64,000 nucleotides of DNA from CAYLXP01 sp964387425 (lineage in GTDB: Bacteria > Verrucomicrobiota > Kiritimatiellia > UBA8416): the NCBI GenBank assembly GCA_964387425.1, contig CAYLXP010000004.1, forward strand, positions 8,422-72,421, written 5' to 3'. Positions within the stretch are counted from its first letter, which is position 1. The number at the start of each line of letters is the position of its first letter. Shown here one piece after another: positions 39,494 to 48,813 of this stretch. Below the pieces are notes generated by a model that made no database searches, was not told the DNA's origin, and was given only the letters and a program-made list of their open reading frames with translations. Position numbers and translations under genes: made by a program.

Positions 39494-41623
39494 TCAGTTC
39501 AACACTCGATGAACAGCGTCGGCGAGAACGCGCGTGGTCATGGGTTTCATGATGTACTCGCGGATGCCAAGTTCCCGAGCCTTCTCGTCGTTGATGGCCT
39601 CGCTGAAACCGGAGCAGAGCACGATGGGGAGATCAGGCCGCTCCTGGAGAATGCGCCGGGCCAGTTCCGCACCTGTTAATGTCGGCATCGTCTGGTCGGT
39701 AACCACGCAGTCGTAGCGATCGGGATTGGTCTCGAATGCCTCGAGGGCCTTGACGCTGGAGCCGTAGGCTTCGATGTCATACCCAAGGTGCCTCAGTGCG
39801 ATCTCAATCATCTGGACGATGGCCTCTTCATCATCCACGACCAGGATCATTTCGCCTTTCCCGCGCGGAAGGGGCGGTGCGGGTGTTCCGCTCTCACGCT
39901 CTTCGATATCGGGGGTGCAGATCGGCAGGAAAACGTTGAAGGTCGTGCCTTCGCCCGGTTCGCTGTAGACTGTGACGGCGCCGTCGTGAAGCTTCACGAT
40001 GCCATGGACAGTCGAAAGCCCGAGCCCGGTTCCGTCGCGACCGCGCTTGGTTGTGAAGTAGGGCTCGAAAATGCGGTCGCGCACCTCTGATGTCATGCCG
40101 TGCCCCGTGTCGCAGATCGACATATGGGCATACTGACCGGGAGGCAGGATGAGCTGCCCAGCCTCTTTCTCTTCGTGGAACTCGATCTTCTCGAGACGGG
40201 CATCCAGGATCCCGCCATGTTCACGCATGGCGTGGTAAGCGTTGGTGCAGAGGTTCATGATGATCTGATGCATCTGGGTGGCATCGGCCAGCACAGGGGG
40301 GCAGTCCGCCGCAATAGTCTGCTGAATATCGATGGTGGAAGGCAGGGTGCCGCGCAGCAGCTTCAGGGCCTCTTTCATGATGGGCGCCAGCAACAGCGGT
40401 TTGCGCTCCTGTTCTGTGCGGCGGCTGAAGGTCAGGATCTGTGCGACGAGGTCCGCGGCGCGCTTGGCGGCCTTGAAGACCTCGACCATGTTGGCATGGG
40501 CAGCACTATCGTCATCCGAGTCCTGCATTGCAAGTTCCGTGTAGCCGATGACTGCGCTCAGGATGTTGTTAAAGTCGTGGGCGATGCCGCCGGCTAGCGT
40601 GCCAAGTGCCTCCATCTTCTGGGCTTGGCGGAGTTGCGACTCGAGGAGTGACTCGTGGGTGACGTCCCGGCCGATGGCCACGTAGTGGGTCGTCGTGCCG
40701 AGGTCGTTCTTGACGGGCGAGATTGTCGTCTCCAGTTCAACGGTGGTGCCGTCCTTACAGCGCTCCACCAGGGTCCCGTGCCAGACACGGCCGCGGTTGA
40801 GGTCGTTATTCAAGCTCTGGTAGAACGCATCGTTGTGACGGCCGCTGCGGAACATCTTGGGGGTCTGTCCCACGACCTCGTCAGGCAGGTACCCCATCTT
40901 GGCGATAAACGTGGGATTGACGTATTCAATCACGTCTTCGGCATCGGTGATGACAATGGTCTCGGCGGCCTGCTCGACCACCGTGGCGAGGCGCTGGAGT
41001 TGGGTTTGGGCCTGGTGACGTCCCGAGACGTCCACATGCGTCCCAATGGCCTTGAGCGGCGTGCCGTCGTTCGTCCACTCCACGACCTTGGCGCGGTCGA
41101 GAATCCAAAGCCACTCCCCGGTCTTGGTCTTAACGCGGTATTCGGCCCGGTAAACCGGAGATTGGCCGGAGAAGAGCGTCAGGAGCGAGGATTTGGCGCG
41201 CTTGTGGTCATCCGGATGGGTTTGCTCCGACCACCAGGTGAAATGCGGTTCGACTTCGCCCGGCTGGTATCCAAGCATCTGGGCACATCGGTCATCCGCT
41301 TTGAACTCGCCGGTGGGGATGTTCCACTCCCAGAGTCCCATGGTTGCGCTGTCGAGGGCGACTTCGATCTGGTTGCGGTGCTGCCGCAGTTCTCCCATCA
41401 CGCGTCGCTGGTTGAAGCGATGCACGAGCAGGAAGACGATCGTGGCGGCCAGGGTGACAATCAGGATGGGGTAGCCGAAGTGTGGATCTGTGGGATCAAG
41501 CGTCCACAGTGAGTCTCCGGCCGCCAACACGGGCAGGGCCGGGAGCAGTAGTGCTGTAATAGCCGTCAGGCGTCGACGTTTGCCTCGTCTACATCGTTCT
41601 ACCGTGTGCGTCCTACATCTCAT
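39494..41623 (-). CDS. Hybrid sensor histidine kinase (two PAS domains, HisKA, HATPase, receiver)
   Basis: This 709-residue protein has a basic N-terminus, a possible signal or transmembrane segment (ITALLLPALPVLAAG) and a clear transmembrane helix near 50-68 (ILIVTLAATIVFLLVH). Two PAS/PAC units follow at about 80-210 and 210-335. The HisKA helix carries the phospho-histidine in GTLAGGIAHDFNNILSAVIGY at about 348. The ATPase domain has DTGHGMTSEVRDRIFEPYFTTK and GTGLGLSTVHGIV. The C-terminal receiver has DDEE and the phospho-acceptor aspartate in CVVTDQTMP, at about 638. The phosphate would pass to an output protein not found in this window. The PAS domains suggest a cytoplasmic redox or ligand signal. 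No partner gene is adjacent. Confidence 0.9.
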   Translation of the reverse strand: MRCRTHTVERCRRGKRRRLTAITALLLPALPVLAAGDSLWTLDPTDPHFGYPILIVTLAATIVFLLVHRFNQRRVMGELRQHRNQIEVALDSATMGLWEWNIPTGEFKADDRCAQMLGYQPGEVEPHFTWWSEQTHPDDHKRAKSSLLTLFSGQSPVYRAEYRVKTKTGEWLWILDRAKVVEWTNDGTPLKAIGTHVDVSGRHQAQTQLQRLATVVEQAAETIVITDAEDVIEYVNPTFIAKMGYLPDEVVGQTPKMFRSGRHNDAFYQSLNNDLNRGRVWHGTLVERCKDGTTVELETTISPVKNDLGTTTHYVAIGRDVTHESLLESQLRQAQKMEALGTLAGGIAHDFNNILSAVIGYTELAMQDSDDDSAAHANMVEVFKAAKRAADLVAQILTFSRRTEQERKPLLLAPIMKEALKLLRGTLPSTIDIQQTIAADCPPVLADATQMHQIIMNLCTNAYHAMREHGGILDARLEKIEFHEEKEAGQLILPPGQYAHMSICDTGHGMTSEVRDRIFEPYFTTKRGRDGTGLGLSTVHGIVKLHDGAVTVYSEPGEGTTFNVFLPICTPDIEERESGTPAPPLPRGKGEMILVVDDEEAIVQMIEIALRHLGYDIEAYGSSVKALEAFETNPDRYDCVVTDQTMPTLTGAELARRILQERPDLPIVLCSGFSEAINDEKARELGIREYIMKPMTTRVLADAVHRVLN

Positions 41624-41702
41624 AGTGATTGCGCTGGTGCAATTCCCCAGTTCGTACCTCGCAGTGAAGCTACTTTAGGCGAATAGCCGCATTAAGACGA
41701 CA

Positions 41703-42947
41703 CTATTCTTCCCAGCGGCGAAGGACCAGCACGCCGTTGTTTCCCCCGAAACCGAAGCTGTTCTTCAGCGCGAAGGGGCGTTCAAGAGGCTGGGCTGCCT
41801 TGCCCACGAGGCAGGCGTCACACTCGGGATCGGGATTGTCGAGGTTGAGGTTGGCGGGGATGGTGTTTTGCTCCAGCGCGAGGACGGTTCCCAGGGCCTC
41901 CATGGCTCCCGAGCCACCGAGAAGATGTCCGAAATAGGACTTTGTTGAGCCCATCGGGGTGGTGGCAGCAGCCGGACCAAGCGCCAGCTTCACGGCCGCA
42001 CACTCGGAGGGGTCATTGGCGCCGGTGGCAGTGCCGTGGGCATTGATGTAGCCGACGTCCTCTGCAGCGATGCCGGCGCTGGCGATGGCGGCGGTGATGG
42101 CCTTCGCCTGTCCCTCGGCGTCGGGTGCGGTAATGTGCTTGGCGTCGGACGATTCGCCGTAGCCGCAGATCTCGGCCCGGATGGTGGCACCGCGTTTGCG
42201 TGCGCTGTCCAGGCTCTCCAGGACGAGGGCGGCGGCACCTTCGCCGATGACACAGCCGTCACGATCGCTGTCAAACGGGCGGCAGCTCGTGGCGGGGTCA
42301 GGATTCTTGGACATGACGCCGAGACGGTCCCACGCGATCATCGTGAAGGGATCAAAAATGCTGTCGGCACCGCCGCAGAGCGCCGCGTCGATGTAACCGT
42401 CAGCAATCATGCGAAATCCGACGCCGATTGCGGTCGTGGATGAGGTGCAGGCGGAGGTCATGACATAGTTGGGGCCGGTGAGCCGGTAGCGGATAGCCGC
42501 TTGTGAGCAGATGGCGTTGGCCATGCAGCGCGGGACCGTGGTGGGACGCACGCCCTTGATGCCCTTCGCAAGGTAGCTCTGGACAGAGGCGTAGTAGCTC
42601 TCGGTGCATCCGATGCCGGTGCCGATGAGCGTGGCGACCTCCTGCGGCTCATAGGGTGGGGCGCCGTCAATGAGCCCGGCCTGTTTCAGGGCCTGGTCGG
42701 CTGCAAAGATTCCGCTATCGACGGTCATGTCGGTGTAGCGCATGCGCAGCTCGCGCAAGGCATCCTGCAGGGCCTCGCGGTCTACGACACCGCCTACCTT
42801 GGTTTTCAGCTCGCTGGTGTCAATGTGCTCGACGGTGCGGATGCCGGTTTGGCCGTTCGCCAGCCCGTCCCATAGGGGAGCCTCACCAAGCCCGTAGGTA
42901 GATGCGGCCCCCAGCCCTGTAATCACGACGCGACGTTTGTCTGACAT
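41703..42947 (-). CDS. fabF: Beta-ketoacyl-ACP synthase II
   Basis: This 414-residue thiolase-fold enzyme extends acyl-ACP chains with malonyl-ACP. The catalytic Cys-His-His triad is visible: TSACTSSTTAIG, NAHGTATGAND and STKSYFGHLLGGSGAMEAL. The N-terminal RRVVITGLGAAS and C-terminal NSFGFGGNNGVLVLRRW blocks are typical of the KAS I/II group. Length matches FabF. ATG 42947 follows AAAGGAG by ten bases. A ketoreductase gene lies upstream on the same strand but 276 bases away, with a repeat element between them, so they may be separate units. No acyl carrier protein gene is next to it, which leaves open a role in a specialised lipid. Confidence 0.9.
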   Translation of the reverse strand: MSDKRRVVITGLGAASTYGLGEAPLWDGLANGQTGIRTVEHIDTSELKTKVGGVVDREALQDALRELRMRYTDMTVDSGIFAADQALKQAGLIDGAPPYEPQEVATLIGTGIGCTESYYASVQSYLAKGIKGVRPTTVPRCMANAICSQAAIRYRLTGPNYVMTSACTSSTTAIGVGFRMIADGYIDAALCGGADSIFDPFTMIAWDRLGVMSKNPDPATSCRPFDSDRDGCVIGEGAAALVLESLDSARKRGATIRAEICGYGESSDAKHITAPDAEGQAKAITAAIASAGIAAEDVGYINAHGTATGANDPSECAAVKLALGPAAATTPMGSTKSYFGHLLGGSGAMEALGTVLALEQNTIPANLNLDNPDPECDACLVGKAAQPLERPFALKNSFGFGGNNGVLVLRRWEE

Positions 42948-43223
42948 ATCCGGCTCTCTCCTTTAAGCGCTTCCCATCCTATCAAAAACCTCACCCCCCC
43001 ATGGGGCTAGTCAACATTCCACATAGCCTTTTGTGGCTCACTAGATGTCGTCTAAGGGGCTAGGTGTTAGGCGCCAGGCGTTAGAAAAGAAGGGGTTAGG
43101 ATCTAGGCGTTAGGCGCTAGCAACCTCTACTAATGCCTAGTGCCTAGCCCCTAATCCCTTCGTCTGCCCACAGCTCTGAACCTCGCCACTCACGCTTTCA
43201 TACTCCTCGTAGAGCTCTTGGCA
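42948..43223. repeat. Word-repeat hairpin (43054-43162)
   Basis: The arm 'ggggttaggatctaggcgttaggcgctag' (43092-43120) and the later 'taatgcctagtgcctagcccctaatccctt' (from 43130) are near reverse complements, each built from repeats of a seven-base 'ctaggcgtta' theme; an extra partial copy lies at 43054-43084. The loop is short. The rest of the interval shows nothing recognisable. Confidence 0.65.
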
Positions 43224-43970
43224 CTACGCATTCCCCATGAATAGCCCACCGTCGACATGCAGGACTTGGCCGGCGATGTATCCCGAGGCTTCCGATAGCA
43301 GAAAAGCGGCTACACTAGCAACTTCTTCAGGGACTGCAAAGCGTCCCATCGGGATGTTGAGGCTCTTGCGCATGTCGGCGGGCAGGAATTCGGTCATGTC
43401 GGTCTCGACCAGCCCCGGAGAGATGGCGTTGACTCGGATTCCGAGACGCGCCGCCTCAAAAGCGAGCGACTTGGTCAGGCTGACAAGCCCGGCCTTGCTG
43501 GCTGCGTAGTCGGCGCCCATCCATTTTCCCGGGCCGTGCGCGGCGATCGAAGCCATGTTTACGATGCAGCCCTGCTTCTGGCGGCGCATGATCGGGTAGG
43601 CAGCCTGGCAAACCTGTACAGCGGCCTCGAGGTTGACGCGGAACGTGTCCTGCCACTTCTGAGGGGTCAAGCCACGGAAGGCAACGGCCTTTCCGCCGCC
43701 GGCGTTGTTGACGACGCCGTCCAGTCTTTCGGTCGCCGTGTGGAACGAGGAGACGACAGATTCTGCTGCGCCCTCGTCCCCGAGGTCACCTGAGACTGCC
43801 ACGGTCCGGCTGCTGTGTAGCTCCCGGCAGACAACCTCAACACGGTCGTGGTTGCGGCCATGGACGCCGACGATGGCTCCCTCCGCAAGTAGCCGTTTGG
43901 CGATGGCGCGCCCAATCCCCCGCGTAGAGCCGGTTACAAGAATGGCCTTATCTTTTAGATCTGGATACAT
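43224..43970 (-). CDS. SDR family 3-oxoacyl-ACP reductase-like protein
   Basis: This 248-residue short-chain dehydrogenase has the NAD(P)-binding motif GSTRGIGRAIAKRL, NNAGGG, the catalytic serine in VNMASIAA and the Y-x3-K pair in DYAASKAGLVSLTKSLA. Then come GIRVNAISPGLVETDM and the typical FabG ending SGYIAGQVLHVDGGL. It is close to FabG, which reduces 3-oxoacyl-ACP with NADPH, and its position near fabF supports this. Many sugar and steroid dehydrogenases look alike, so the symbol is withheld. A basic residue in VGVHGRNHDR favours NADPH. The upstream intergenic part contains a word repeat. Confidence 0.85.
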   Translation of the reverse strand: MYPDLKDKAILVTGSTRGIGRAIAKRLLAEGAIVGVHGRNHDRVEVVCRELHSSRTVAVSGDLGDEGAAESVVSSFHTATERLDGVVNNAGGGKAVAFRGLTPQKWQDTFRVNLEAAVQVCQAAYPIMRRQKQGCIVNMASIAAHGPGKWMGADYAASKAGLVSLTKSLAFEAARLGIRVNAISPGLVETDMTEFLPADMRKSLNIPMGRFAVPEEVASVAAFLLSEASGYIAGQVLHVDGGLFMGNA

Positions 43971-43980
43971 GATTCACCCG

Positions 43981-44046
43981 TTATTGGTTGGCTGTTGCCA
44001 GATACTGGTTACTGATCACTGGTTCCTGATGACTGATAACTGACAG
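43981..44046. repeat. Word-repeat stretch 'actggttactgatcactggt'
   Basis: About 65 bases of imperfect copies of CTGGTTACTGATGACTG between the SDR gene and the pilT-like gene, with no mirrored arm. It belongs to the same style as the other word stretches. Confidence 0.55.
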
Positions 44047-45138
44047 CTAGCCCCCGAGAATGCGTTTGTCTTCGTCGAGGAAGATGCCCTGGAGATTCAT
44101 GCGTAGCGATTCCGGGTTAGTGGCGTGACGCATGCCCTCGGCCTCGGTGATCAGCCCGCTCTTGATCAGCCCGTAGATGGACTGGTTGAACGACTGCATC
44201 CCGTCTTCCTTGCCGGTTTCGATGGCGGCGCCGAGGACGTCGAGCTGGTTGCGTTCGAGGAGCTTCCGGACGGTTGACGTGTTGATCATGATTTCGACGG
44301 CCGGGACAACGCTGCCGCCTGTATCTGCAATGAGGCGCTGGCAGACTACGGCGTGAAGGTTCGCGGCGATCGCCATGCGAATGTTGTCGTGCTCGCCGGC
44401 GGGAAACACGTCGAGGATACGCGGTACGGCGAGGTCGGCTGTCCCGGCATGTATCGTGGAAAGCACGAGGTGACCGGTTTCGGCTGCCAGGAAGGCGGTT
44501 CGAATACTGGTGGCGTCGCGCATCTCACCGATCAGGATGACGTCCGGGTCCTGGCGCATGAGATGTTTGAGGGATCTCTCAAAACTCAGTGTGTCGAGCC
44601 CCACCTCACGCTGCGTGATGACCGACTGGTCGTCGGTGAACACATATTCGATTGGGTCCTCGACCGTGATGATACGGCGGCGCTGCGTGCGGTTGATCTC
44701 GCCGATGATGGCGGCCAGCGTGGTCGACTTGCCGCTGCCGGTGGTGCCGGAAAGGAGAATGATGCCGCGCTTGACGTGGGCCAGGTCCGCGAGCTGTTCG
44801 GGGACCCGGATGGCTGAGAAGGTCGGGATATCATCCTTCACGTGCCGCATGGCGACCGTAGGCAGCCCTTGGGATAGGAAGACGTTGACGCGAAAGCGCC
44901 CCACACCCTCTTCGTGATGTGAGAAGTCGGCTTCGTGCTCACGGGCGAACGTCTCATGGAGATAGGCGGGGATGATCTCATTGATGATCGGCTGCAGGGA
45001 GTCCAGCGGGAGGGGCGCGAATCCGCTTTCGGTCAGCTCGCCGCCAACACGGTAGAACGGCTCCTGGTTGGTCTTCAGATGGATGTCTGAGGCCCCGACC
45101 GCGATCGCGCGTTCAAGCAGCTCATGAATACTCGACAT
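44047..45138 (-). CDS. pilT: Type IV pilus retraction ATPase, PilT family
   Basis: This 363-residue secretion-type ATPase has an N-terminal PAS-like region beginning SSIHELLERAIAVGASDIHLKTNQEP. The Walker A motif is SGTTGSGKSTTLAAI, the Asp box is ITVEDPIEYVF, the Walker B is QDPDVILIGEMRD and the His box is HLVLSTIHAGTA. It powers retraction of type IV pili at the inner membrane base. Compared with PilT, the C-terminal tail is longer and contains acidic stretches, so it might be closer to PilU. ATG 45138 is chosen over 45216 because GAGAGGAG lies nine bases upstream. No other pilus assembly genes are adjacent; a pilin-like gene is near the window end. Confidence 0.88.
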   Translation of the reverse strand: MSSIHELLERAIAVGASDIHLKTNQEPFYRVGGELTESGFAPLPLDSLQPIINEIIPAYLHETFAREHEADFSHHEEGVGRFRVNVFLSQGLPTVAMRHVKDDIPTFSAIRVPEQLADLAHVKRGIILLSGTTGSGKSTTLAAIIGEINRTQRRRIITVEDPIEYVFTDDQSVITQREVGLDTLSFERSLKHLMRQDPDVILIGEMRDATSIRTAFLAAETGHLVLSTIHAGTADLAVPRILDVFPAGEHDNIRMAIAANLHAVVCQRLIADTGGSVVPAVEIMINTSTVRKLLERNQLDVLGAAIETGKEDGMQSFNQSIYGLIKSGLITEAEGMRHATNPESLRMNLQGIFLDEDKRILGG

Positions 45139-45654
45139 GATTCTATCTCCTCTCAACCGGGACACGCGCCTCCGAGGCGGAAACACATCCTGCATGAGAG
45201 CAGAAAACGTATCCAACAGGTATTGTACTGATGCTTGTGATCAGCACTCTAACGTTTTCCGCCAAGGGGGTCAACGGGAGGCTTCTGCACTGCGCCCCAG
45301 CGCAGAAGCCAGTGGCTAGGTGCTAGTTGTTGCTAGGCATTAGGTCGGTCAAGCTAGCCTCTAGCTGATGACTGCCAAGACATCGCTGACACCAAGAAGT
45401 GCCACGGCATCGCTGACAGCCAGAAAAACCAACGGATAACGCACAATTTGACAAGCTCCATAACTAGCTAGATGTAAGAGGCTTATAGGGCACGTTAGAT
45501 TAACAACTTCATCATGGTATACACTGTTGTAAGCGATGTCCTGGCAGTCATCATCTAGCGCCTAGGGCCTAACTCCTCTACGCGTGGGGTAAGCATCTGT
45601 CTTGCGTTGCGGCAACACTCTGAGTCTCAGTTTCTTGCGAGCAGCGTGACTGCC
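45139..45654. repeat. Intergenic region with MITE-like inverted-repeat element (45314-45580)
   Basis: A 28-base arm at 45361-45388 (CTAGCTGATGACTGCCAAGA...) is mirrored at 45531-45558 with three mismatches. Between them lie about 142 bases containing a near-direct repeat of 'catcgctgaca' and an AT-richer middle. Outside the arms are word-like stretches of 'gctaggcatt' type (45314-45344 and 45559-45580). No open frame is convincing. It may be a miniature mobile element or a large word-hairpin. Confidence 0.6.
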
Positions 45655-46758
45655 TCAACGAATCCGCGCCATCATCGCGAGCCCGATGAGGCAGAAGACC
45701 GCGTTGGCAAGCCAGGCGCCCGCCCAGGGAGGAACCATGCCCGTGGACCCGACGACCAGGCCCACCTGGGCGAGGGCGTAGAAACTGGCGAGCAGGGCGA
45801 TAGCGGTGAAAACGGCGGTGAGCATGCCCTGGCGCCCCGTGCGGGCGCCGGCGGGAATCGCGAACAGGATCACGATGAAACAGGCCCACGGCATGGCCAG
45901 GCGGCTGTGGAGATTGTAGCGCTTCTCGGCAAGAGCTCGCTCGGAGAGGTGGTTCTCTGTGCGGCGCAGGTAGTTGTGCATTTCGCGGATGTTGAGGAAC
46001 ATCCAGGGGCGTACCGTACTGACAAAGGCTGAAGGGGTCTCGGTGTACTCGCGCATCTCGACGACACTAGACTCATCGACACCGATCAGTTCCTGTTCTC
46101 CGATAGGGTTGTCATTGGTGCCGAAGCGCTGAATGCGGGGGGCGTGGAACCACCATTGCCCGTCGAGGTACTCGGCCCGTTCGGTGGTGACAACGCTCTG
46201 GCGCAGGCCCTCCGCCGTTTCTTGTTTCACCTCGACGTGCTGCAGCCGGTTGGGATTCTTGGTGTCAAAGTGCTTGATGACCCATTGACGAGAATGCTCG
46301 GGATTCAGGTAGATGCACTGATCGATGACCTTGGTTTCGAGGCGCTTGAACTTGTGGGCGCGTATCTCCTCGGCCCACTCCATAGCGTGCGGGGTCCAGG
46401 TTTCGTTGAGTGCGCCGGTGCCGAGGCTGAAGGCGAATCCGACGCCGAGAAAAGGTACCATGATGCGGTAGATGCTGACGCCGCTCGCGCGCATGGCGAC
46501 AAGTTCATTGCTGCGCGTCAATCCGTAGAGCGTATAGAGCGTGGCCAGCATGAGGGACGCCGGTGCCAGGTACTGCATGGTGGGGCCGAGGATCGAGAAG
46601 TAAAAGCGCACGATGATGTGCCAGGGCGGCCTGGCGTCGATGATACGGCTCATATCGCCGAATAGCTCGCCGATGATGAGGATCATGACAAAGGCGAGCA
46701 GGCAGTAGAAGACCGGTACCAGGAACTCGCGCAGCAGGTGTTTGTCGATTAGTTTCAT
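45655..46758 (-). CDS. LptF/LptG family lipopolysaccharide export permease
   Basis: This 367-residue inner-membrane protein starts KLIDKHLLREFLVPVFYCLLAFVMILIIGELF, the classic first helix of YjgP/YjgQ permeases. Three N-terminal helices follow, including the 'RSNELVAMRASGVSIYRIM' coupling loop. A large periplasmic beta-jellyroll comes next (about 130-260; QHVEVKQETAEGLRQSVVTTERAEYLDGQWWFHAP) and then three C-terminal helices. With LptB it extracts lipopolysaccharide and passes it to LptC/LptA, so the cell has a lipid-bearing outer membrane. ATG 46758 opens the first helix. Only one of the F/G pair is seen here. LptG is slightly more likely, but I do not assign it. Confidence 0.85.
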   Translation of the reverse strand: MKLIDKHLLREFLVPVFYCLLAFVMILIIGELFGDMSRIIDARPPWHIIVRFYFSILGPTMQYLAPASLMLATLYTLYGLTRSNELVAMRASGVSIYRIMVPFLGVGFAFSLGTGALNETWTPHAMEWAEEIRAHKFKRLETKVIDQCIYLNPEHSRQWVIKHFDTKNPNRLQHVEVKQETAEGLRQSVVTTERAEYLDGQWWFHAPRIQRFGTNDNPIGEQELIGVDESSVVEMREYTETPSAFVSTVRPWMFLNIREMHNYLRRTENHLSERALAEKRYNLHSRLAMPWACFIVILFAIPAGARTGRQGMLTAVFTAIALLASFYALAQVGLVVGSTGMVPPWAGAWLANAVFCLIGLAMMARIR

Positions 46759-46926
46759 TACGCGCACACAGTAGCCGCTACGGGGGCGAGGGTTCAAGAT
46801 TCAAAGGTCGGGGTGTCGTGTGTCGGGTGTTGCGTGTCGGGTATCAACGTTGGAGAGGCTTTTCTGTTGATTGGGAAGGGGGGAGGGGGTAGCGTGGCTC
46901 GCGTATTAAATGAAAGGATTTTGACA
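46759..46926. repeat. Divergent intergenic region with word stretch (46808-46846)
   Basis: A G/T-rich run of 'gtgtcgggtgttgcgtgtcgggt' lies between the divergent lptF/G-like and GH20 genes. AAAGGA at 46913 is the ribosome-binding site for the GH20 start. No promoter hexamers stand out. Confidence 0.5.
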
Positions 46927-48813
46927 ATGCCGTCGTTTCTTATCCCCGTTCGTCGCCTGCGCCAGCTTCCCGGAGCATTCTCATGGCCGAAGCGCGTTGT
47001 TCTGAGCAGCGCACGTGATGCGGATCGCGTTGCCCTGGAGGGGCTGCAGGCCAGCCTGAAGCTGGAGTTGAAGCGGCCGTCACGACTGGTGTGGACGGCG
47101 GCAGGCGGGGGCGATGTGCGGATTGTGCGACAGCCGGGCGTTGGCGGGGCCGAGGGGTATCGTCTGACCGTGCGCGAGGACGGAGTCGAGATTGTCGCCG
47201 CCTCCGATGCCGGCGCTTTCTACGGGGTCCAGACCCTTCGCGAACTGATCACGATGCATGGAGAGAAGCTGCCCTGTTGCCGTATCGACGATTCACCCGA
47301 CTTTGCGCGCCGGGCGGTCTACTATGACTGTGCCCGCGGGAAAGTGCCGACCGTTGACACACTGAAGGCGCTCGTCGAGCGACTGGCGAGCTGGAAGATC
47401 AACGAGCTTCAGCTCTACATCAAGAACACCTTTACCTGGAAGGCGCATCCAAAGGTCAGCCGTGGATTCAGTCCGTTCACGCCGGAAGACCTGCTGGAGG
47501 TCCAGGCGCATTGCAAGAAGCACCACATTCGGTTTGTGCCGTCGATGGCGACGCTTAGCCACAATGAGCTCTTCCTGCAGCTTCCCGAGTATCGTCACCT
47601 GGCAGAGCTTCCGGGACACTCCGGTTGGGAAGGGGGCACCATGCTCTGTCCGACCGACCCGAAATCGTTCAAGTTCGTGGAATCGCTGTACGCGGAGTTT
47701 GTGCCTTTGTTCGAGGCTACGGACATGAATGTCTGCTGCGATGAACCTTGGGAGTTGGGGAAGGGGCGTAGCAAGCGCGTCGCCGACAGGCGTGGACGAG
47801 GCCCTGTCTATTTTGACTTTCTCAAGAAGGTGCATGGTCTCTGCGAACGTCACGGTAAGCGCATGAATGTCTGGGCGGATATTGTGCTCAAGTACCCGGA
47901 GCTGATTCCTGAGCTGCCATCCGACATCGTGATGCTGAACTGGGACTACGCCGGCGAGTGCAAACGCATGGCCCGCTCCCGTGAGATTGTTGATGCGGGG
48001 CAGCCGGTTATGGTTTGCCCTGGGACAAGCGGTTGGCAGCGGCATGGGACTGATATGCCCAACGCTATGGCGAACGTCTCGAAATCCGCCGCAATCGGTC
48101 GACGCCACAAGGCCGAGGGGATGCTGAATACGGACTGGGGTGATTTCGGACACCGCAACCCGCTGGGAGTCAGTCTGCACGGCTATGCGCATGGGGCAGC
48201 CCATTCGTGGCATGGCCGGGCCGTGGATGAGAAGAGCTTCACGGAGACCTTCGCGTTTCACCTGTTCGGTGACGGGGATGGGCGGCTGGCGTCGGCCTTG
48301 CGTACATTGGGGTCGACCGGTGAAATGCTGAAGGACGCCTACTGCCTCTACCCTTCGCTCATCGAACCACTGCTGCCACCGATTGACCGTTTCCTGAAGC
48401 GCTTCCGCCGGGTACCGATCGCCGCGCACTATCCGGCGGCGTTGCCGAACGCGATCGAACGTCCTGCGCGCGAGGACCTGGCCCGCGTGGTCGACGCGCT
48501 GAGTGTCCGGAACCTCTGGCACAAACCGGGGCGCAAGCTGGGGCTGTTTGAGACACAAGCCCTGCTGGATTGCCACCTTGCGACGGAAATGGACATCGTG
48601 GCCGCGAAGCGCGCCCTGCTGGGACAACGCCTGCGGGCAGGGGAGAAGGTGCGACCGAGAGAACTTGTCGCGTGGGCCGATGACATGCGCCAGCTTACCG
48701 CCATGTTCGAGTATCTCTGGATGACCCGCAACCGCCCTTCGCGCCTCAAGGACAACTTGAAGCTGATGGGACTGGCCGAGGACGATGCGCGATCTCTCGC
48801 CGCCTCGCCTTGA
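46927..48813 (+). CDS. GH20-like beta-N-acetylhexosaminidase
   Basis: This 628-residue protein has an N-terminal zincin-like GH20b fold, about 10-115 (AEGYRLTVREDGVEIVAASDAGAFYGVQTLREL, the family hallmark). A TIM barrel starts RRAVYYDCARGKVPTVDTLK; the adjacent catalytic acidic pair is D-E in MNVCCDEPWE, where the usual motif is GGDE. It should release N-acetylglucosamine or N-acetylgalactosamine from glycan ends. No signal peptide is seen from the chosen ATG at 46927, which has AAAGGA eight bases upstream, so it may act in the cytoplasm on imported oligosaccharides. The alpha-helical C-terminal third is unassigned. Confidence 0.82.
   Translation: MPSFLIPVRRLRQLPGAFSWPKRVVLSSARDADRVALEGLQASLKLELKRPSRLVWTAAGGGDVRIVRQPGVGGAEGYRLTVREDGVEIVAASDAGAFYGVQTLRELITMHGEKLPCCRIDDSPDFARRAVYYDCARGKVPTVDTLKALVERLASWKINELQLYIKNTFTWKAHPKVSRGFSPFTPEDLLEVQAHCKKHHIRFVPSMATLSHNELFLQLPEYRHLAELPGHSGWEGGTMLCPTDPKSFKFVESLYAEFVPLFEATDMNVCCDEPWELGKGRSKRVADRRGRGPVYFDFLKKVHGLCERHGKRMNVWADIVLKYPELIPELPSDIVMLNWDYAGECKRMARSREIVDAGQPVMVCPGTSGWQRHGTDMPNAMANVSKSAAIGRRHKAEGMLNTDWGDFGHRNPLGVSLHGYAHGAAHSWHGRAVDEKSFTETFAFHLFGDGDGRLASALRTLGSTGEMLKDAYCLYPSLIEPLLPPIDRFLKRFRRVPIAAHYPAALPNAIERPAREDLARVVDALSVRNLWHKPGRKLGLFETQALLDCHLATEMDIVAAKRALLGQRLRAGEKVRPRELVAWADDMRQLTAMFEYLWMTRNRPSRLKDNLKLMGLAEDDARSLAASP

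Noticed and set aside
41703..43970. Polyketide or fatty-acid cluster formed by fabF and the SDR gene
   Set aside because: The two genes are 276 bases apart with a repeat between, and no acyl carrier, acyltransferase or thioesterase gene is near.
45139..45654. Small gene in the pilT to lptF/G gap
   Set aside because: No frame with a start, ribosome-binding site and reasonable length; the space is filled by inverted and word repeats.
47293..48627. 444-codon open frame opposite the GH20 gene
   Set aside because: The plus-strand frame has clear GH20 motifs; the antisense product shows low-complexity composition and no recognisable domain.
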